A program made the translations under genes and the position numbers. A stretch of 41,472 bases of DNA from Guptibacillus hwajinpoensis (GTDB taxonomy: Bacteria; Bacillota; Bacilli; Bacillales; Bacillaceae_O): positions 1-41,472 of the forward strand of contig JAENYN010000041.1 of assembly GCA_016841765.1 (NCBI GenBank). Direction: 5' to 3'. How positions within the stretch are numbered: the first letter of the stretch is position 1; each line of letters opens with the position of its first letter. Below, piece after piece: positions 1 through 9,110 of this stretch. The notes below the pieces were generated by a model, which was given only the letters and a program-made list of their open reading frames with translations, was not told the origin of the DNA and did not search any database.

Positions 1-675
1 CGAATCAATGTTCCCCCTGCTCCATGCCACTTCAATCGCATGGCGTATTGCCCGTTCCACACGGCTAGCAGTCGTATTATATTTTTTGGCAATATCCGGG
101 TAAAGAACCTTGGTAATCGATCCAAGCAGTTCGATATCGTTATAGACCATTGAGATTGCTTCACGCAAATACATATAGCCTTTTATGTGGGCAGGTACGC
201 CGATTTCATGAATGATGCTCGTGATGTTTGCATCCAGGTTCTTCGGCTTGGATTCCATTTCTGCCCTTTGCTGTGCCGGCCGTTTGACAAAGGACGGCGC
301 CTTGCCGCTGACCTGGCGGATATTACGGGCGAGGTTTTCCATGTCAAAAGGCTTCAGGATGAAATAACTTGCACCGAGGTCTACTGCCTTTGATGTGACA
401 TCTTCCTGTCCGAAAGCGGTGAGCATAATGACACTCGGCCGTTTCTCAAGATTCATTTCCCGCATATTTTCCAATACAGCCAGTCCATCGAGGTGTGGCA
501 TGATGATATCCAGAACCAGGACATCAGGCGACTTTTCGTTTAATATATTAAGGCATTCCTGCCCATTGTAAGCAACTCCGACCACTTCCATGTCGTCCTG
601 TGTTGCAATATAATCCTCAAGAAGCCCAACCAGTTCACGATTATCATCAGCCAAACAAACTTTAATTTTACTCAA
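1..675 (-). CDS. spo0A: Spo0A, master response regulator of sporulation (3' end outside window)
   Basis: Spo0A is the phosphorelay-activated transcription factor that commits cells to sporulation. The visible 225 codons contain a receiver domain (about residues 4-120) with acidic pair D10/D11, phospho-acceptor D56 in LVLDIIMP and the conserved K in ILKPF. The first part of the DNA-binding effector domain follows, including [14 protein letters not shown] and the helix-turn-helix region [18 protein letters not shown]. About 40 C-terminal residues are missing, judging from the usual length of about 265. The start is a TTG at 673-675, seven bases after GGAGG; no ATG fits, and the translation from this TTG aligns with Spo0A from its second residue. 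It lies downstream of spoIVB on the same strand, separated by a long control region. Confidence 0.97.
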   Translation of the reverse strand, partial: MSKIKVCLADDNRELVGLLEDYIATQDDMEVVGVAYNGQECLNILNEKSPDVLVLDIIMPHLDGLAVLENMREMNLEKRPSVIMLTAFGQEDVTSKAVDLGASYFILKPFDMENLARNIRQVSGKAPSFVKRPAQQRAEMESKPKNLDANITSIIHEIGVPAHIKGYMYLREAISMVYNDIELLGSITKVLYPDIAKKYNTTASRVERAIRHAIEVAWSRGNIDS

Positions 676-972
676 GTAACTTCCTCCTCAGACCTTTTTA
701 ATTAATAGGCTATGTTAAATGCGGCTGTCGATTTTTCCGCTCGCCATAACCCGTTTGCTTGCGGGGACATCATTGTACATTACCATAGCCCGGATAAATA
801 ACTTAAGATTCCCTTTTGTTCCGAAAGTTCTCAGCTTCTTGTGCGGACATCTGTTTGAAAAAGGGATTTCCCCAAAAATTGGCCTTGACCTTCTGCCAGT
901 GCCGGCGACGATGTCGAGCCGGCTCACCCGGGGCTCTCCGTATTTTGATGTTAATTTTATTCTAAACGATAA

Positions 973-999
973 TTTCGACAATGCAATATGTTATCCTTC
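973..999 (-). promoter_or_regulatory. Candidate sigma-H promoter of spo0A overlapping a Spo0A box
   Basis: On the minus strand, GAAGGATAA (991-999) fits the sigma-H -35 consensus RnAGGAwWW. It is followed after 11 bases by GTCGAAA (973-979), close to the -10 RnnGAAT. The -10 overlaps a perfect 0A box TGTCGAA (974-980), a layout suited to feedback by Spo0A~P. It leaves a leader of nearly 290 nt before the TTG start, which is long for this gene. Confidence 0.5.
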
Positions 1000-1093
1000 T
1001 TATTTTTGAAATTTGTACCAAAATAACTGTTTTTCTCCTGTTTTCTTCACTTTTCTCTTTTTTTCGACTTTCTTTTCTGAAACGGGGTAAGTT

Positions 1094-1100
1094 TGTCGAA
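1094..1100 (+). promoter_or_regulatory. Spo0A box (0A box)
   Basis: TTTGTCGAAAAA around 1092-1103 contains the exact heptamer TGTCGAA bound by phosphorylated Spo0A. It lies about 120 bp upstream of the candidate sigma-H promoter, in reverse orientation to spo0A. Together with the box at 974-980 this suggests autoregulation, as known for spo0A in B. subtilis. Confidence 0.6.
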
Positions 1101-1212
1101 AAATCTTTATTTGTTCTATAAAAACTCGTCGATTGCCGGGCCTTTATGCTAAGACAGCGGCTGTAAGAATTGGCAGTCACGCCGAATTACTGCCTTGCTT
1201 AATATTTTTTCC

Positions 1213-1252
1213 ATGAAAAAAAAAGCAGAAGAAAAAGATATCTTCTGCTTTT
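1213..1252 (-). terminator. Terminator of spoIVB
   Basis: A 12-bp stem (1221-1232 with 1241-1252, core GCAGAAGA/TCTTCTGC, 8-nt loop) lies directly after the spoIVB stop codon. On the minus strand a run of about ten U follows (1213-1224). It separates spoIVB from spo0A. Confidence 0.85.
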
Positions 1253-2542
1253 TCATCCTGCCTTTTTAAGGGTATCCCTTACTTTTACACCTGCTTCGTT
1301 CAACATCCATTCAATATGGACACCATAGCCTGATGTCGGATCGTTAACAAATACATGAGTAACGGCTCCGACAAGCTTCCCATCCTGGATGATCGGGCTG
1401 CCGCTCATCCCCTGGACAATACCCCCAGTCTCTTTGAGGAGTTTCGGGTCGGTGACTTTTATGACAATCCCTTTCGTTGCCGGAAACTTTTGCGGAACTG
1501 TACTGACGATTCTCACATCAAATTCTTCAACCTTGTTGCCTTTAAGGACTGTTCGGATCTTTGCCGGACCTTCTTTAACCTGGTCAGGCAGTGTAATTGG
1601 CAGAGCTTCTGCGTCCCTTTGGTCCTGAAGCCCGTTACTCAGCTCACCAAAAATACCGAAAGGACTGTTCCTGGTTATGGTGCCAATGATTTTCCGGTCG
1701 GTTGAGAACCGGGCCAATTTTTCTCCGGGCTTTCCATTACTTCCCCGTTCAATGGATGTCACTTGTGATTTTACGATATGGCCGTCATATACCTCGATTG
1801 GTTTTTTTGTATCCATATCAGAAATGACATGGCCAAGCGCACCATATTTTTTTGATTCCGGATGGTAAAACGTCATCGTGCCGATACCAGCGGCAGAATC
1901 CCTGATATACAGCCCCATCCGGTAACTGCCTTCTGTCTTATCTTTTGCGGGAAGTAACTCCTTCTCCATTTTTCGATTATCCCGCTTCACAGTGATATTT
2001 AACGGTTCTCCCTGTTTTCCTGCTTTTTCCACAATTTCAGCTATTTCGCTCATCTTAAGGATCTTAGTATTGTTTATCCTCGTAATCATATCTCCAACTT
2101 GAATTCCTGCATCTTCGCCTGGTGAGGCTGTGCCCTTGTCCGTTTCAATCTGATGGTGCCCCACGACGAGAACACCTTTCGTATTAAGCTTGACACCGAT
2201 TGACTGGCCGCCCGGAACCACTTTCAGATCAGGCAGCACTTTGACATCAACCGTCTTAACGGGGAAATCGGCAACTTTCATATTAATTTTGCCGCTGCCG
2301 GTTTCGTTTCCTGTAATGGTCATTTTGTTCTGATTATCAGAACGCGCAAGCGTAAAAGCTTCCGATGACGATTCCGTTTTGGCTGCAGCAGGCAAAGAAG
2401 TCGTCATATCGATATGTTGTCCTTCAAATGTAACAATTTCCCCTGGAAGGGAAACATATTCCTGAACCGGTTTTATAAATCCCAGTGCAATTAGAGAAAC
2501 AAGGAGAAATGTACCGATACATTTTTTAATCCACTCACTCAC
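1253..2542 (-). CDS. spoIVB: SpoIVB, PDZ-domain serine peptidase of the sigma-K checkpoint
   Basis: SpoIVB is made in the forespore and secreted into the intermembrane space. There it cleaves SpoIVFA, which releases the SpoIVFB protease to activate pro-sigma-K in the mother cell. The 429-residue product has an N-terminal membrane segment (about 8-24), a PDZ domain (about 110-195, core GVLVVG...[13 protein letters not shown]) and an S55 peptidase domain. Catalytic residues visible are H238 in ALGHVI and S380 in QGMSGSP. Translation probably starts at GTG 2542; the AGGAG upstream is about 12 bases away, longer than ideal. It is the last gene before spo0A and ends at a strong terminator. Confidence 0.95.
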   Translation of the reverse strand: MSEWIKKCIGTFLLVSLIALGFIKPVQEYVSLPGEIVTFEGQHIDMTTSLPAAAKTESSSEAFTLARSDNQNKMTITGNETGSGKINMKVADFPVKTVDVKVLPDLKVVPGGQSIGVKLNTKGVLVVGHHQIETDKGTASPGEDAGIQVGDMITRINNTKILKMSEIAEIVEKAGKQGEPLNITVKRDNRKMEKELLPAKDKTEGSYRMGLYIRDSAAGIGTMTFYHPESKKYGALGHVISDMDTKKPIEVYDGHIVKSQVTSIERGSNGKPGEKLARFSTDRKIIGTITRNSPFGIFGELSNGLQDQRDAEALPITLPDQVKEGPAKIRTVLKGNKVEEFDVRIVSTVPQKFPATKGIVIKVTDPKLLKETGGIVQGMSGSPIIQDGKLVGAVTHVFVNDPTSGYGVHIEWMLNEAGVKVRDTLKKAG

Positions 2543-2602
2543 GTTATTTTCACTCTCCTCGCTCCTGACCCGGCACTGATTGTCTCTCTATGGCTGCATT
2601 AT

Positions 2603-2632
2603 TAATTTGACCTTATCGGCAGGAATTTATAA
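2603..2632 (-). promoter_or_regulatory. Possible forespore (sigma-G type) promoter of spoIVB
   Basis: On the minus strand TTATA (2628-2632), an 18-base spacer and CAAATTA (2603-2609) resemble the sigma-G consensus GHATR-N18-CATWHTA, with one mismatch in each half. spoIVB is transcribed by sigma-F/G in B. subtilis, so the position is reasonable, but the match is imperfect. Confidence 0.3.
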
Positions 2633-2643
2633 CTAAGCTTCAA

Positions 2644-2674
2644 GCAAAAATGCTATCCACCACTGGATAGCATT
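2644..2674 (-). terminator. Terminator of recN and the nusB-recN unit
   Basis: AATGCTATCC (2649-2659) pairs with GGATAGCATT (2665-2674) around a short loop, followed on the minus strand by TTTTTGCTTG. It begins immediately after the recN stop codon and closes the long minus-strand operon. Confidence 0.8.
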
Positions 2675-4405
2675 TCAAGAAGTCTGTTTTTTGATTTCCT
2701 CTGCAGTTCCGAGAAGCTCGCGGGCATGCTCTTTCGTCACTTCCGTAATTTCCACTCCGGAGATCATTCTGCCAATTTCTTTCACTTTCTCCTCATCTTC
2801 AAGTGGGCTCACATTCGTTTTTGTCCGTCCCTTTTTGCTCTCTTTGGAAATGTACAAATGAGTGTCGGCCATAGCAGCCACTTGCGGCAGGTGAGTGATG
2901 CACAACACTTGCGACTGCACGGAAACCGTATGAATTTTTTCGGCGATTGCCTGTGCAACCCTTCCGCTCACGCCGGTATCAACTTCATCAAATATGATGG
3001 ATGTGACGCCCTGATTTTTAGAAAAGATGCTCTTCAATGCCAGCATGATCCTGGAAAGTTCGCCTCCTGATGCGACTTTGGAGAGCGGTTTCAACGGTTC
3101 GCCTGGATTTGTGGTTATTTTGAATTCCACTTCATCCATGCCACGCGTGCCAAACTGAACATGCTGATTTGCGAAAACAGGGTCATCGTTCTTTCCTTTA
3201 CGCAACGAAAACTCAATATCAAATGTTGTCTTCTCCATGTAAAGCTCTTTCAATTCCCTGTGGATGGCTTTTGTCAGCGTCCCGGCAAGATTTTTTCTGA
3301 TTGCCGTCAGATTTTTTGCTTCCAGTAACAAATCCTCAATAACTTCCCGAAGATCATCCTGAAGTTTTTGGACATGTACATCACGGTTTTGAATTTTATC
3401 GATTTCATCCTCGATTGCGGCCGCATATTCGAGAATATCCATTACCGTCTCGCCGTATTTTTTCTTAAGGAAAGAAATTTCATTCAGCCTGGTCTCGATT
3501 TGATTCAACCGTTCCGGATCGAACTCAAGCATCTCCAATTTATCCCTTAACAAATATATCGTCTCTTCAAGGGCATAATAGCTATTGGCCACCGTTTCGC
3601 TTGCAGATTTAAAATCCTTGTCCACTTCGGCGGCATCTTCAAGGTTGCTCATCGCCAGACCAACCCAGTCAAGGCCTTTTTTCTCGCCGTAGAGTGCTTC
3701 ATAGCTGTCACTGACCGCTCTGTATATCCTTTCATAATTGCTGAGTTTATGTTTTTCCTCAAGCAGGGCATCGTCCTCTTCAGGCTGAAGTTCAGCTTCC
3801 TGTATTTCTTTCAGCTGATATTGAATCAAATCAAGGCGATGCGCCATCTCTTTTTCGTTTTCATTCAGCCTTTTTGCCTGTTCCTTCAATGATTTGTATT
3901 GCTTATATAACCGCTTGTATTCCTGGAGGGCGGGTTTTGTTTTCTTTTCGTTGAAGCCATCGAGCAAAGGAAGATGCTTATCCCTGTCCATCAGTTCCTG
4001 ATGTTCATGCTGTCCGTGTATGTCAATAAGCGTATGGCTGACTTCCCGCAATACAGCAAGTGTGATCAGCTTGCCGTTGATCCTGCAAACACTCTTTCCT
4101 GATTTAGATATATCCCGACGCAAGATGACCATTCCATCTGAATGCTCGATGCCGAGTTCATCCATTTTGGCAAAAGAAGGATGATCCGGCTGGTCTGGAA
4201 GAAACAAGCCTTCAATTTCCGCTTTATCGGCGCCATGCCTGATGAATTCAGTCGAACCCCTGCCGCCTGCCAGGAGCCCGATCGCATCGATGATGATCGA
4301 TTTGCCGGCACCTGTCTCCCCCGTTAATACTGTCATGCCTTTTTCAAAAGAAAGAGATACCGACTCAATAATTGCAAAGTTTTTGATGGAGAGTTCTGCT
4401 AACAA
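2675..4405 (-). CDS. recN: DNA repair protein RecN
   Basis: RecN is an SMC-like ATPase recruited early to double-strand breaks, where it tethers DNA ends. The 576-residue product has the expected split-ATPase layout: Walker A GETGAGKS at 29-36, a long central charged coiled-coil-rich region (about 155-370), then the ABC signature SGGELSRIMLAL and Walker B IIFDEVDTGVSG near the C-terminus. The start is a TTG (4405), ten bases after GGAAGGAG; the translation from it, LAELSIKNFAIIE, matches the usual RecN N-terminus, so no upstream ATG is needed. It follows argR by 33 bp and is the last gene of the unit. Confidence 0.96.
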   Translation of the reverse strand: MLAELSIKNFAIIESVSLSFEKGMTVLTGETGAGKSIIIDAIGLLAGGRGSTEFIRHGADKAEIEGLFLPDQPDHPSFAKMDELGIEHSDGMVILRRDISKSGKSVCRINGKLITLAVLREVSHTLIDIHGQHEHQELMDRDKHLPLLDGFNEKKTKPALQEYKRLYKQYKSLKEQAKRLNENEKEMAHRLDLIQYQLKEIQEAELQPEEDDALLEEKHKLSNYERIYRAVSDSYEALYGEKKGLDWVGLAMSNLEDAAEVDKDFKSASETVANSYYALEETIYLLRDKLEMLEFDPERLNQIETRLNEISFLKKKYGETVMDILEYAAAIEDEIDKIQNRDVHVQKLQDDLREVIEDLLLEAKNLTAIRKNLAGTLTKAIHRELKELYMEKTTFDIEFSLRKGKNDDPVFANQHVQFGTRGMDEVEFKITTNPGEPLKPLSKVASGGELSRIMLALKSIFSKNQGVTSIIFDEVDTGVSGRVAQAIAEKIHTVSVQSQVLCITHLPQVAAMADTHLYISKESKKGRTKTNVSPLEDEEKVKEIGRMISGVEITEVTKEHARELLGTAEEIKKQTS

Positions 4406-4438
4406 ATACCAAAAACTCCTTCCGTCTTTTTTTTGAAA

Positions 4439-4888
4439 CTAGAGCATATTTAAAAACCGGTCTGTAATTTCTTTTGTATCCTCTTCGGTCCGGCAAATGA
4501 TTAAGCACGTATCATCACCGCAAATCGTTCCGAGTATTTCATCCCAATCCAGGTTATCAATAAGCGCTCCAACAGCATTCGCGTTGCCCGGCAGTGTTTT
4601 CATGACAATAAAATGACTCGCTGTGTCGATCCGCACAAAGGCATCCATCAAAGCTCTCTTCAGCTTCTGGAGCGGATTGAATCGCTGATCTGCAGGAAGA
4701 CTGTATTTATAGCGACCATCGCTCATCGGCACCTTGACCAGATGCAGCTCTTTGATATCACGGGACACGGTTGCCTGCGTTACGTTAAATTTGGCTCTCC
4801 GCAGCTGGTCAACAAGGTCATCCTGTGTTTCCACATCATTATTCGCGATTATTTCCCTTATTTTAATATGACGCTGGCCTTTATTCAT
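4439..4888 (-). CDS. argR: Arginine repressor ArgR/AhrC
   Basis: This is a hexameric arginine-responsive regulator that represses arginine biosynthesis and activates catabolism. At 149 residues it has the family length. The N-terminal winged helix contains the recognition segment [19 protein letters not shown] (about 35-53). The C-terminal oligomerisation and arginine-binding domain carries [17 protein letters not shown] 4888 follows GTGAGGTG. The gene sits between tlyA and recN as in B. subtilis ahrC. A small perfect palindrome (CAGTCTG-TT-CAGACTG, 4917-4932) lies just upstream but does not resemble an ARG box. Confidence 0.96.
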   Translation of the reverse strand: MNKGQRHIKIREIIANNDVETQDDLVDQLRRAKFNVTQATVSRDIKELHLVKVPMSDGRYKYSLPADQRFNPLQKLKRALMDAFVRIDTASHFIVMKTLPGNANAVGALIDNLDWDEILGTICGDDTCLIICRTEEDTKEITDRFLNML

Positions 4889-4957
4889 CAGTTACACCTC
4901 ACACTTTGACGATATGCAGTCTGTTCAGACTGTAAAAAGGGGATAAACGTGCAACCG

Positions 4958-5794
4958 TTAATCCCCCTGTTCCCGACTTTTGTTTTTCAGCGATTCATGT
5001 GCTTCTTCGACAACCCGGCGCGGATTAATATCGGCGAATTCAGCCTGTCCGGCATCCCATTTCAAATGCATCAAAAATTCGATGTTGCCGTCGCCGCCGG
5101 TTATCGGGGAGAATGTGAGATCCATGACGCTATACCCTTCATCCTTGCTGAATCGGATCATTTCTTCAAGTACCCGCAAATGGACAGCGGGATCTCTGAT
5201 AATCCCTTTTTTGCCCACTTCTTCACGGCCAGCTTCAAATTGCGGTTTGACAAGAGCCACTACATCGCCGGCCGGGGCAAGCAATTTACAAAGCACCGGG
5301 AGAATCAGCTTAAGGGATATAAACGAAACATCGATGGTGGCAAAGTCCGGCAGACCCCGTACTAAATCATCACGTGTGACATAGCGGAAATTGGTCCGTT
5401 CCATGACTACAACCCGCTCATCCTGCCGCAATTTCCAGGAAAGCTGGTTATACCCCACATCGATGGCATAAGACATCGATGCGCCATGCTGCAATGCACA
5501 ATCGGTAAAACCGCCCGTGGATGCCCCGATATCGATGACCGTTTTGCCTTTTATCTCAACATCAAAAACAGTAAGGGCTTTTTCAAGTTTCAAACCGCCG
5601 CGACCGACATACGGCATGATAGGGCCTTTTACGGACAGCTGTTTATCTGCCGGAATTTTAACCCCTGGTTTGTCAATGCGTTCATCACCAGAGTATACAA
5701 GCCCCGCCATTATGGCACGCTTTGCCTTTTCCCTCGTTTCCGACAATCCCTGTTCAACAAGGAGCACATCAGCCCGTTCTTTTTTTGTTCCCAT
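4958..5794 (-). CDS. tlyA: TlyA-family rRNA 2'-O-methyltransferase (YqxC)
   Basis: The 278-residue protein combines an N-terminal S4 RNA-binding domain (about 5-65: RADVLLVEQGLSETREKAKR) with an FtsJ-like Rossmann methyltransferase. The SAM motif is VIDIGASTGGFTDCAL (about 87-102), followed by FATIDVSFISL and VALVKPQFE. Family members methylate ribose in 16S/23S rRNA; the older haemolysin name is historical. ATG 5794 follows GAGGG. Only three bases separate it from the dxs stop, so the two are cotranscribed. The exact rRNA target cannot be told from sequence. Confidence 0.93.
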   Translation of the reverse strand: MGTKKERADVLLVEQGLSETREKAKRAIMAGLVYSGDERIDKPGVKIPADKQLSVKGPIMPYVGRGGLKLEKALTVFDVEIKGKTVIDIGASTGGFTDCALQHGASMSYAIDVGYNQLSWKLRQDERVVVMERTNFRYVTRDDLVRGLPDFATIDVSFISLKLILPVLCKLLAPAGDVVALVKPQFEAGREEVGKKGIIRDPAVHLRVLEEMIRFSKDEGYSVMDLTFSPITGGDGNIEFLMHLKWDAGQAEFADINPRRVVEEAHESLKNKSREQGD

Positions 5795-5797
5795 TTT

Positions 5798-7690
5798 TCA
5801 AGCCCTCTGCTGCTTCCTCGGCAGCCGGGTCCGTATATGGGAGGCAATGTCCTCCGCAGTCAGCCCGATCTCGTTCAGAAGCTCTTTCACGCTGCCATGC
5901 TCAATAAATTTATCAGGGATTCCCATCCTCGTAATGGAACTGCCTTTGATTCCTTCCTGTTCGGCAAATTCAAGGACAGCACTTCCGAAGCCCCCCTGCA
6001 GTGCCGCCTCTTCCACTGTCAGTATCGGCATTTTTTCCTGTAGCAGGGTTACCAGCATTTTTTCATCGAGTGGCTTGATGAACCTCGCATTGACAACTTT
6101 TACCGATACCCCTTCTTGTTCGAGGGCGGCGGCCGCATCAAGCGCCATTTGGATTGTTGTCCCGAATGTTAAAATGGCATAGTCGCTTCCATCCTTCAGC
6201 ACTTCCCATGAACCGATCGGAATCTCCTTGAAAGCATCATCCATATCCGCACCGGGTGCATTTCCGCGCGGATAACGGATAGCGACCGGCCCGCCGTCAT
6301 ACTTATATGAAGAGTAGACCATATTTTGGCATTCATTTTGGTCTTTTGGCATCATGAGTACCATGTTAGGGACATGGCGCATAAAAGCGATATCAAACAC
6401 ACCCTGGTGCGTTTCGCCGTCGGCGCCTACAAGGCCTGCGCGGTCGATGGCAAAGATAACATTCAAATTCTGCCTTGCAACATCATGCACAACCTGGTCA
6501 TAGCCCCTTTGCAGGAAAGTCGAATAAATAGACACCACCGGCTTCATGTCGGCTGCAGCCAGTCCTGCCGCCATTGTTGTGGCATGCTGTTCTGCTATTC
6601 CGACATCATAGAGCCGATCCGGGAATTCTTTTCCGAAATCCTCCAGCTTGGAGCCGACAGTCATCGCCGGAGTGATGACTACCAGACGATGATCCTGCCT
6701 TGCGATTTTACGGAGTGATTCACTTACTACTTTGCTCCAAGCAGGCGGTGCGTTGGATGGTTTGACGTTCTCGCCTGACTCAATTTTATAAGGGCCGACC
6801 CCGTGCCAGGTTCCGCGGATATCTGATTCAGCAGGCTGATATCCCTTGCCTTTTTTGGTGACTGTATGAATCAATACCGGTCCTTTGGTCTTTTTAGCAT
6901 ACTTCAAGTTCTCGAACAAATCATCAAAGCTGTGTCCGTCAACCGGCCCCAGGTAGGTGAATCCGAGTTCCTCAAAAAACATTCCGGAAACAAGCATATA
7001 CTTCAGACTGTCTTTAAGCCGTTCAGCTGTCTGGGCAAGACGTCCGCCAACAGCCGGGATTTTTTTGATGAGCAATTCCAGTTCATCTTTCGCTTTCTGA
7101 TATTTACCCGCTGTCCGCATCCTGCCGAGAATATTATGGACCGCGCCGACATTTGGGGCAATTGACATTTCATTGTCATTGAGGATAACGATGATGTCTT
7201 TCTGTTCATGACCGATATGATTCAAGGCTTCAAGGGCCATTCCACCGGTAAGCGCCCCATCGCCGATGATAGCCACCACTTTATGATCCAACCCTTTCAG
7301 GTCTCGCGCAATTGCCATACCCATGGCCGCAGACAGGGAAGTCGAGCTGTGGCCGGTTTCCCAGACGTCATGTTCGCTTTCACACCGCTTTGGAAAGCCG
7401 CAAAGCCCTTTATACTTGCGGAGTGTATTAAAATCCCCGGCACGCCCGGTCAATATTTTATGGACATAAGCTTGATGTCCGACATCCCAGAGAAATTTAT
7501 CATCCGGGCTGTTAAACACTTTATGGAGGGCCAGGGTCAACTCGACGACACCAAGGTTGGGGCCGAGATGCCCGCCTGTTACTGACAGCTTTTCCACCAG
7601 GAACTGGCGGATCTCCGCTGAAAGCTGCTCCAGTTCAGATTTGGGAAGCTTTTTTAAAAAATGAGGACTTTCTATACCATAAAGATCCAC
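5798..7690 (-). CDS. dxs: 1-deoxy-D-xylulose-5-phosphate synthase (Dxs)
   Basis: Dxs condenses pyruvate and glyceraldehyde 3-phosphate in a thiamine-diphosphate-dependent reaction, the first step of the MEP isoprenoid pathway and a source of thiamine and pyridoxal precursors. Visible motifs are [14 protein letters not shown], the TPP motif GDGALTGG ending in ILNDNEMS, the transketolase-type [10 protein letters not shown] with catalytic Glu, and a C-terminal transketolase domain. I place the start at GTG 7690 (630 residues), because the [11 protein letters not shown] sequence after it matches the family N-terminus. A GTG three codons upstream (7699) is the alternative. It follows oapA by 15 bases and shares the pathway with ispA across the OLE locus. 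Confidence 0.96.
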   Translation of the reverse strand: MDLYGIESPHFLKKLPKSELEQLSAEIRQFLVEKLSVTGGHLGPNLGVVELTLALHKVFNSPDDKFLWDVGHQAYVHKILTGRAGDFNTLRKYKGLCGFPKRCESEHDVWETGHSSTSLSAAMGMAIARDLKGLDHKVVAIIGDGALTGGMALEALNHIGHEQKDIIVILNDNEMSIAPNVGAVHNILGRMRTAGKYQKAKDELELLIKKIPAVGGRLAQTAERLKDSLKYMLVSGMFFEELGFTYLGPVDGHSFDDLFENLKYAKKTKGPVLIHTVTKKGKGYQPAESDIRGTWHGVGPYKIESGENVKPSNAPPAWSKVVSESLRKIARQDHRLVVITPAMTVGSKLEDFGKEFPDRLYDVGIAEQHATTMAAGLAAADMKPVVSIYSTFLQRGYDQVVHDVARQNLNVIFAIDRAGLVGADGETHQGVFDIAFMRHVPNMVLMMPKDQNECQNMVYSSYKYDGGPVAIRYPRGNAPGADMDDAFKEIPIGSWEVLKDGSDYAILTFGTTIQMALDAAAALEQEGVSVKVVNARFIKPLDEKMLVTLLQEKMPILTVEEAALQGGFGSAVLEFAEQEGIKGSSITRMGIPDKFIEHGSVKELLNEIGLTAEDIASHIRTRLPRKQQRA

Positions 7691-7705
7691 CGGGACCACT
7701 CACTT

Positions 7706-8320
7706 TCATTTCGGTTTTCTCTTGTTTCGTTGTTTCTTGTCCTTCTTGCCGGGGCTGAAAATCGTGATGTGCAGACGCTCTTCAACAAAGCGGAAAAAAC
7801 GGCCGACATATAAAATGATATCGGTGGAAAACTCAATGGCAAACGTTTTTCCCAGTGCTTTACCGCCTACTGTCAGCGCGGCTACGACACTTGTGAACAT
7901 CACATTTATCACGGTTTGCAAAAACGAGGTATCGTATCCAAATTGCGCTGCGATTTGCATAATGACAATAGCTGTTGCCGTACCGCTTATAATGCCGGAA
8001 ATATCCCCGATGACATCATTGCAAAAACTCGCAAACCGGTCGGCGTTCCTGACTATGCGCAGCGACTCCCTCGCCCCGTATACACGTTCAGAAGCCATTG
8101 CATTGAAAGGGACTTCGTCTGCGGCTGTGGCTGCTATTCCAAGCATATCAAAAAACACGCCAATAAGCACAATCGCAAGGACGATGAGCATGCCTGTCCC
8201 CCATGCCACCCCGCGTAAGAGAAAAGTGGAGACAATTGAAAAAATAGCCGCTAACACTAACGTGGTAACGGCAATCCCAAGGCTCCAATTTATTGATTTC
8301 CGTAATGTCTCAGATTTCAT
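7706..8320 (-). CDS. oapA: OapA, OLE RNA-associated membrane protein
   Basis: The 204-residue integral membrane protein has about four hydrophobic helices (approximately 12-36, 43-65, 104-124 and 131-150) and a basic C-terminus rich in K/R (GKKDKKQRNKRKPK). It carries a DxxxD motif, DVIGD at 102-106, and an arginine-rich cytosolic stretch (RVYGARESLRIVRNADR, 79-95). These features and the position between the OLE RNA and dxs match OapA of Bacillus halodurans, which binds OLE RNA and holds it at the membrane. It resembles the DUF21/CNNM membrane domain without CBS domains. The start is taken as ATG 8320 because the preceding 24 in-frame codons are Cys/His/Tyr-rich and overlap the RNA; the ribosome binding site (GGTG, 13 bases away) is weak. 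Confidence 0.85.
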   Translation of the reverse strand: MKSETLRKSINWSLGIAVTTLVLAAIFSIVSTFLLRGVAWGTGMLIVLAIVLIGVFFDMLGIAATAADEVPFNAMASERVYGARESLRIVRNADRFASFCNDVIGDISGIISGTATAIVIMQIAAQFGYDTSFLQTVINVMFTSVVAALTVGGKALGKTFAIEFSTDIILYVGRFFRFVEERLHITIFSPGKKDKKQRNKRKPK

Positions 8321-8377
8321 ACAATGACATCGACACCTATCTATATAATGAAAAGAATCTCTATTTATTATGTATAA

Positions 8378-8982
8378 GGAGTGGTCATACAAAGCGTAAA
8401 AACTGCGGCATAGGTCCAGTAGGTTTTCCCAAGCAGGTACCGTGTGTTGCCACGACGGCGGTTTCCCTTTAAACCTGCCTCAGCTGTGTCGCCAGCAGCT
8501 GGACTGGATTACCACTAAGTCCGCACTATAATCCACTTCATATGTCCTTGTGGAACAGTCTAGGAGTTTTCCTCAACAGCCTTTTTTAACCGATCCCTAG
8601 CCTCTTTTGCAGTACAGATTTCATATGGGCTGAAAACATATATTCAGCGGCCGACTGGATACATGTTCTTATACCATATTCCCACTGCACCACTCAAGGC
8701 AGGCTACGCTGTTCATGAGTTTTTGCCCATGAGACAGGTTCATACCCCACCCCATAATGCTGTGCATGAGAACGCAGCACTACAGCAGTGGGCCTCCGCG
8801 GAAGAAGGGTTCACGCCCACATGCCATTGTGGATCGCCCTTCAACCTTAACTCCCAGCATCAACCCAAGGCTGGGCGCCTCAAGCCGACACAAGGAACTT
8901 CATCGATGTGCCCTTTGGCGGATTTTTAGGCCCGCCTTCAGAATCGGAAGACTGACTAGAATACTGCACCACCCCAGTGATA
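8378..8982 (-). ncRNA. ole: OLE (ornate, large, extremophilic) RNA
   Basis: About 600 nt without a credible gene lie between ispA and oapA, in the locus and orientation of OLE RNA. The ends pair as a terminal helix: GGGGUGGU (8968-8975) with ACCACUCC (8378-8385), one G-U. Internal hairpins on the minus strand include GGCGG/CCGCC (8932-8936 with 8917-8921), CCCAGC/GCTGGG (8870-8875 with 8853-8858) and GTAGTGCTG/CAGCATTAT around 8755-8785. Family knowledge: OLE RNA is a membrane-associated ribonucleoprotein component with OapA, found in some Bacillaceae and anaerobic Firmicutes, and linked to tolerance of cold, alcohols and magnesium stress. The ends are estimated from the helix and promoter. 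A covariance-model search would confirm it. Confidence 0.9.
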
Positions 8983-8988
8983 ATTCCT

Positions 8989-9017
8989 ATTTTAACATAT
9001 AAAGAAAAATACCTCAA
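8989..9017 (-). promoter_or_regulatory. Sigma-A promoter for OLE RNA
   Basis: On the minus strand TTGAGG (9012-9017), a 17-base spacer and TAAAAT (8989-8994) form a good vegetative promoter. Initiation would fall near 8982, a few bases before the first strand of the terminal helix. It would give OLE-oapA-dxs expression independent of the nusB-ispA transcript. Confidence 0.65.
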
Positions 9018-9021
9018 TTAC

Positions 9022-9110
9022 TATAGAAATGCGGAGAGCGCCCGCTTAGCGGCGTACGCATAAGGTGGCGGCATCCGCAGGAGGCATCAGAACGTCCGGC
9101 TGCCGATAAA
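9022..9110 (-). repeat. GC-rich interspersed repeat running into the ispA 3' end
   Basis: The segment is GC-rich and self-complementary (for example GCCGCTAAGCGGGC around 9040-9055). It contains phrases I recognise from dispersed Bacillaceae repeats: GCGCCCGCTTAGCGGCGTACGC and GGAGGCATCAGAACGTCCGGCT, the latter spanning the ispA stop codon. It lies exactly between ispA and the OLE promoter. The boundaries are approximate, since only one copy of this type is in the window. Confidence 0.6.

Larger units (their letters stand above)
676..1212 (-). promoter_or_regulatory. Long spo0A upstream region without a supported gene
   Basis: About 540 bp separate the spoIVB terminator from the spo0A start. 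It holds a candidate sigma-H promoter and several Spo0A-box-like heptamers (listed separately). Imperfect boxes are TGTCGAT at 726-732 (plus strand) and AGTCGAA on the minus strand at 1063-1069. A GC-rich patch lies at about 895-940. Open frames of 88 codons (715-981, minus) and 96 codons (719-1009, plus) occur, but neither has a convincing start site or a recognisable product. I therefore read the stretch as the regulatory leader of spo0A. Confidence 0.6.

Noticed and set aside
715-1009. 88- and 96-codon ORFs between spoIVB and spo0A
   Set aside because: The two overlap on opposite strands, lack good ribosome binding sites, and neither product is recognisable.
4917-4932. Perfect palindrome CAGTCTG-TT-CAGACTG upstream of argR as an ARG box or terminator
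   Set aside because: Sequence is unlike the arginine operator and no U tract follows on either strand.
8663-8929. Plus-strand ORFs of about 80-90 codons across the OLE region
   Set aside because: They lie antisense to a structured RNA, lack ribosome binding sites and encode His/Pro/Cys-rich strings with no recognisable family.
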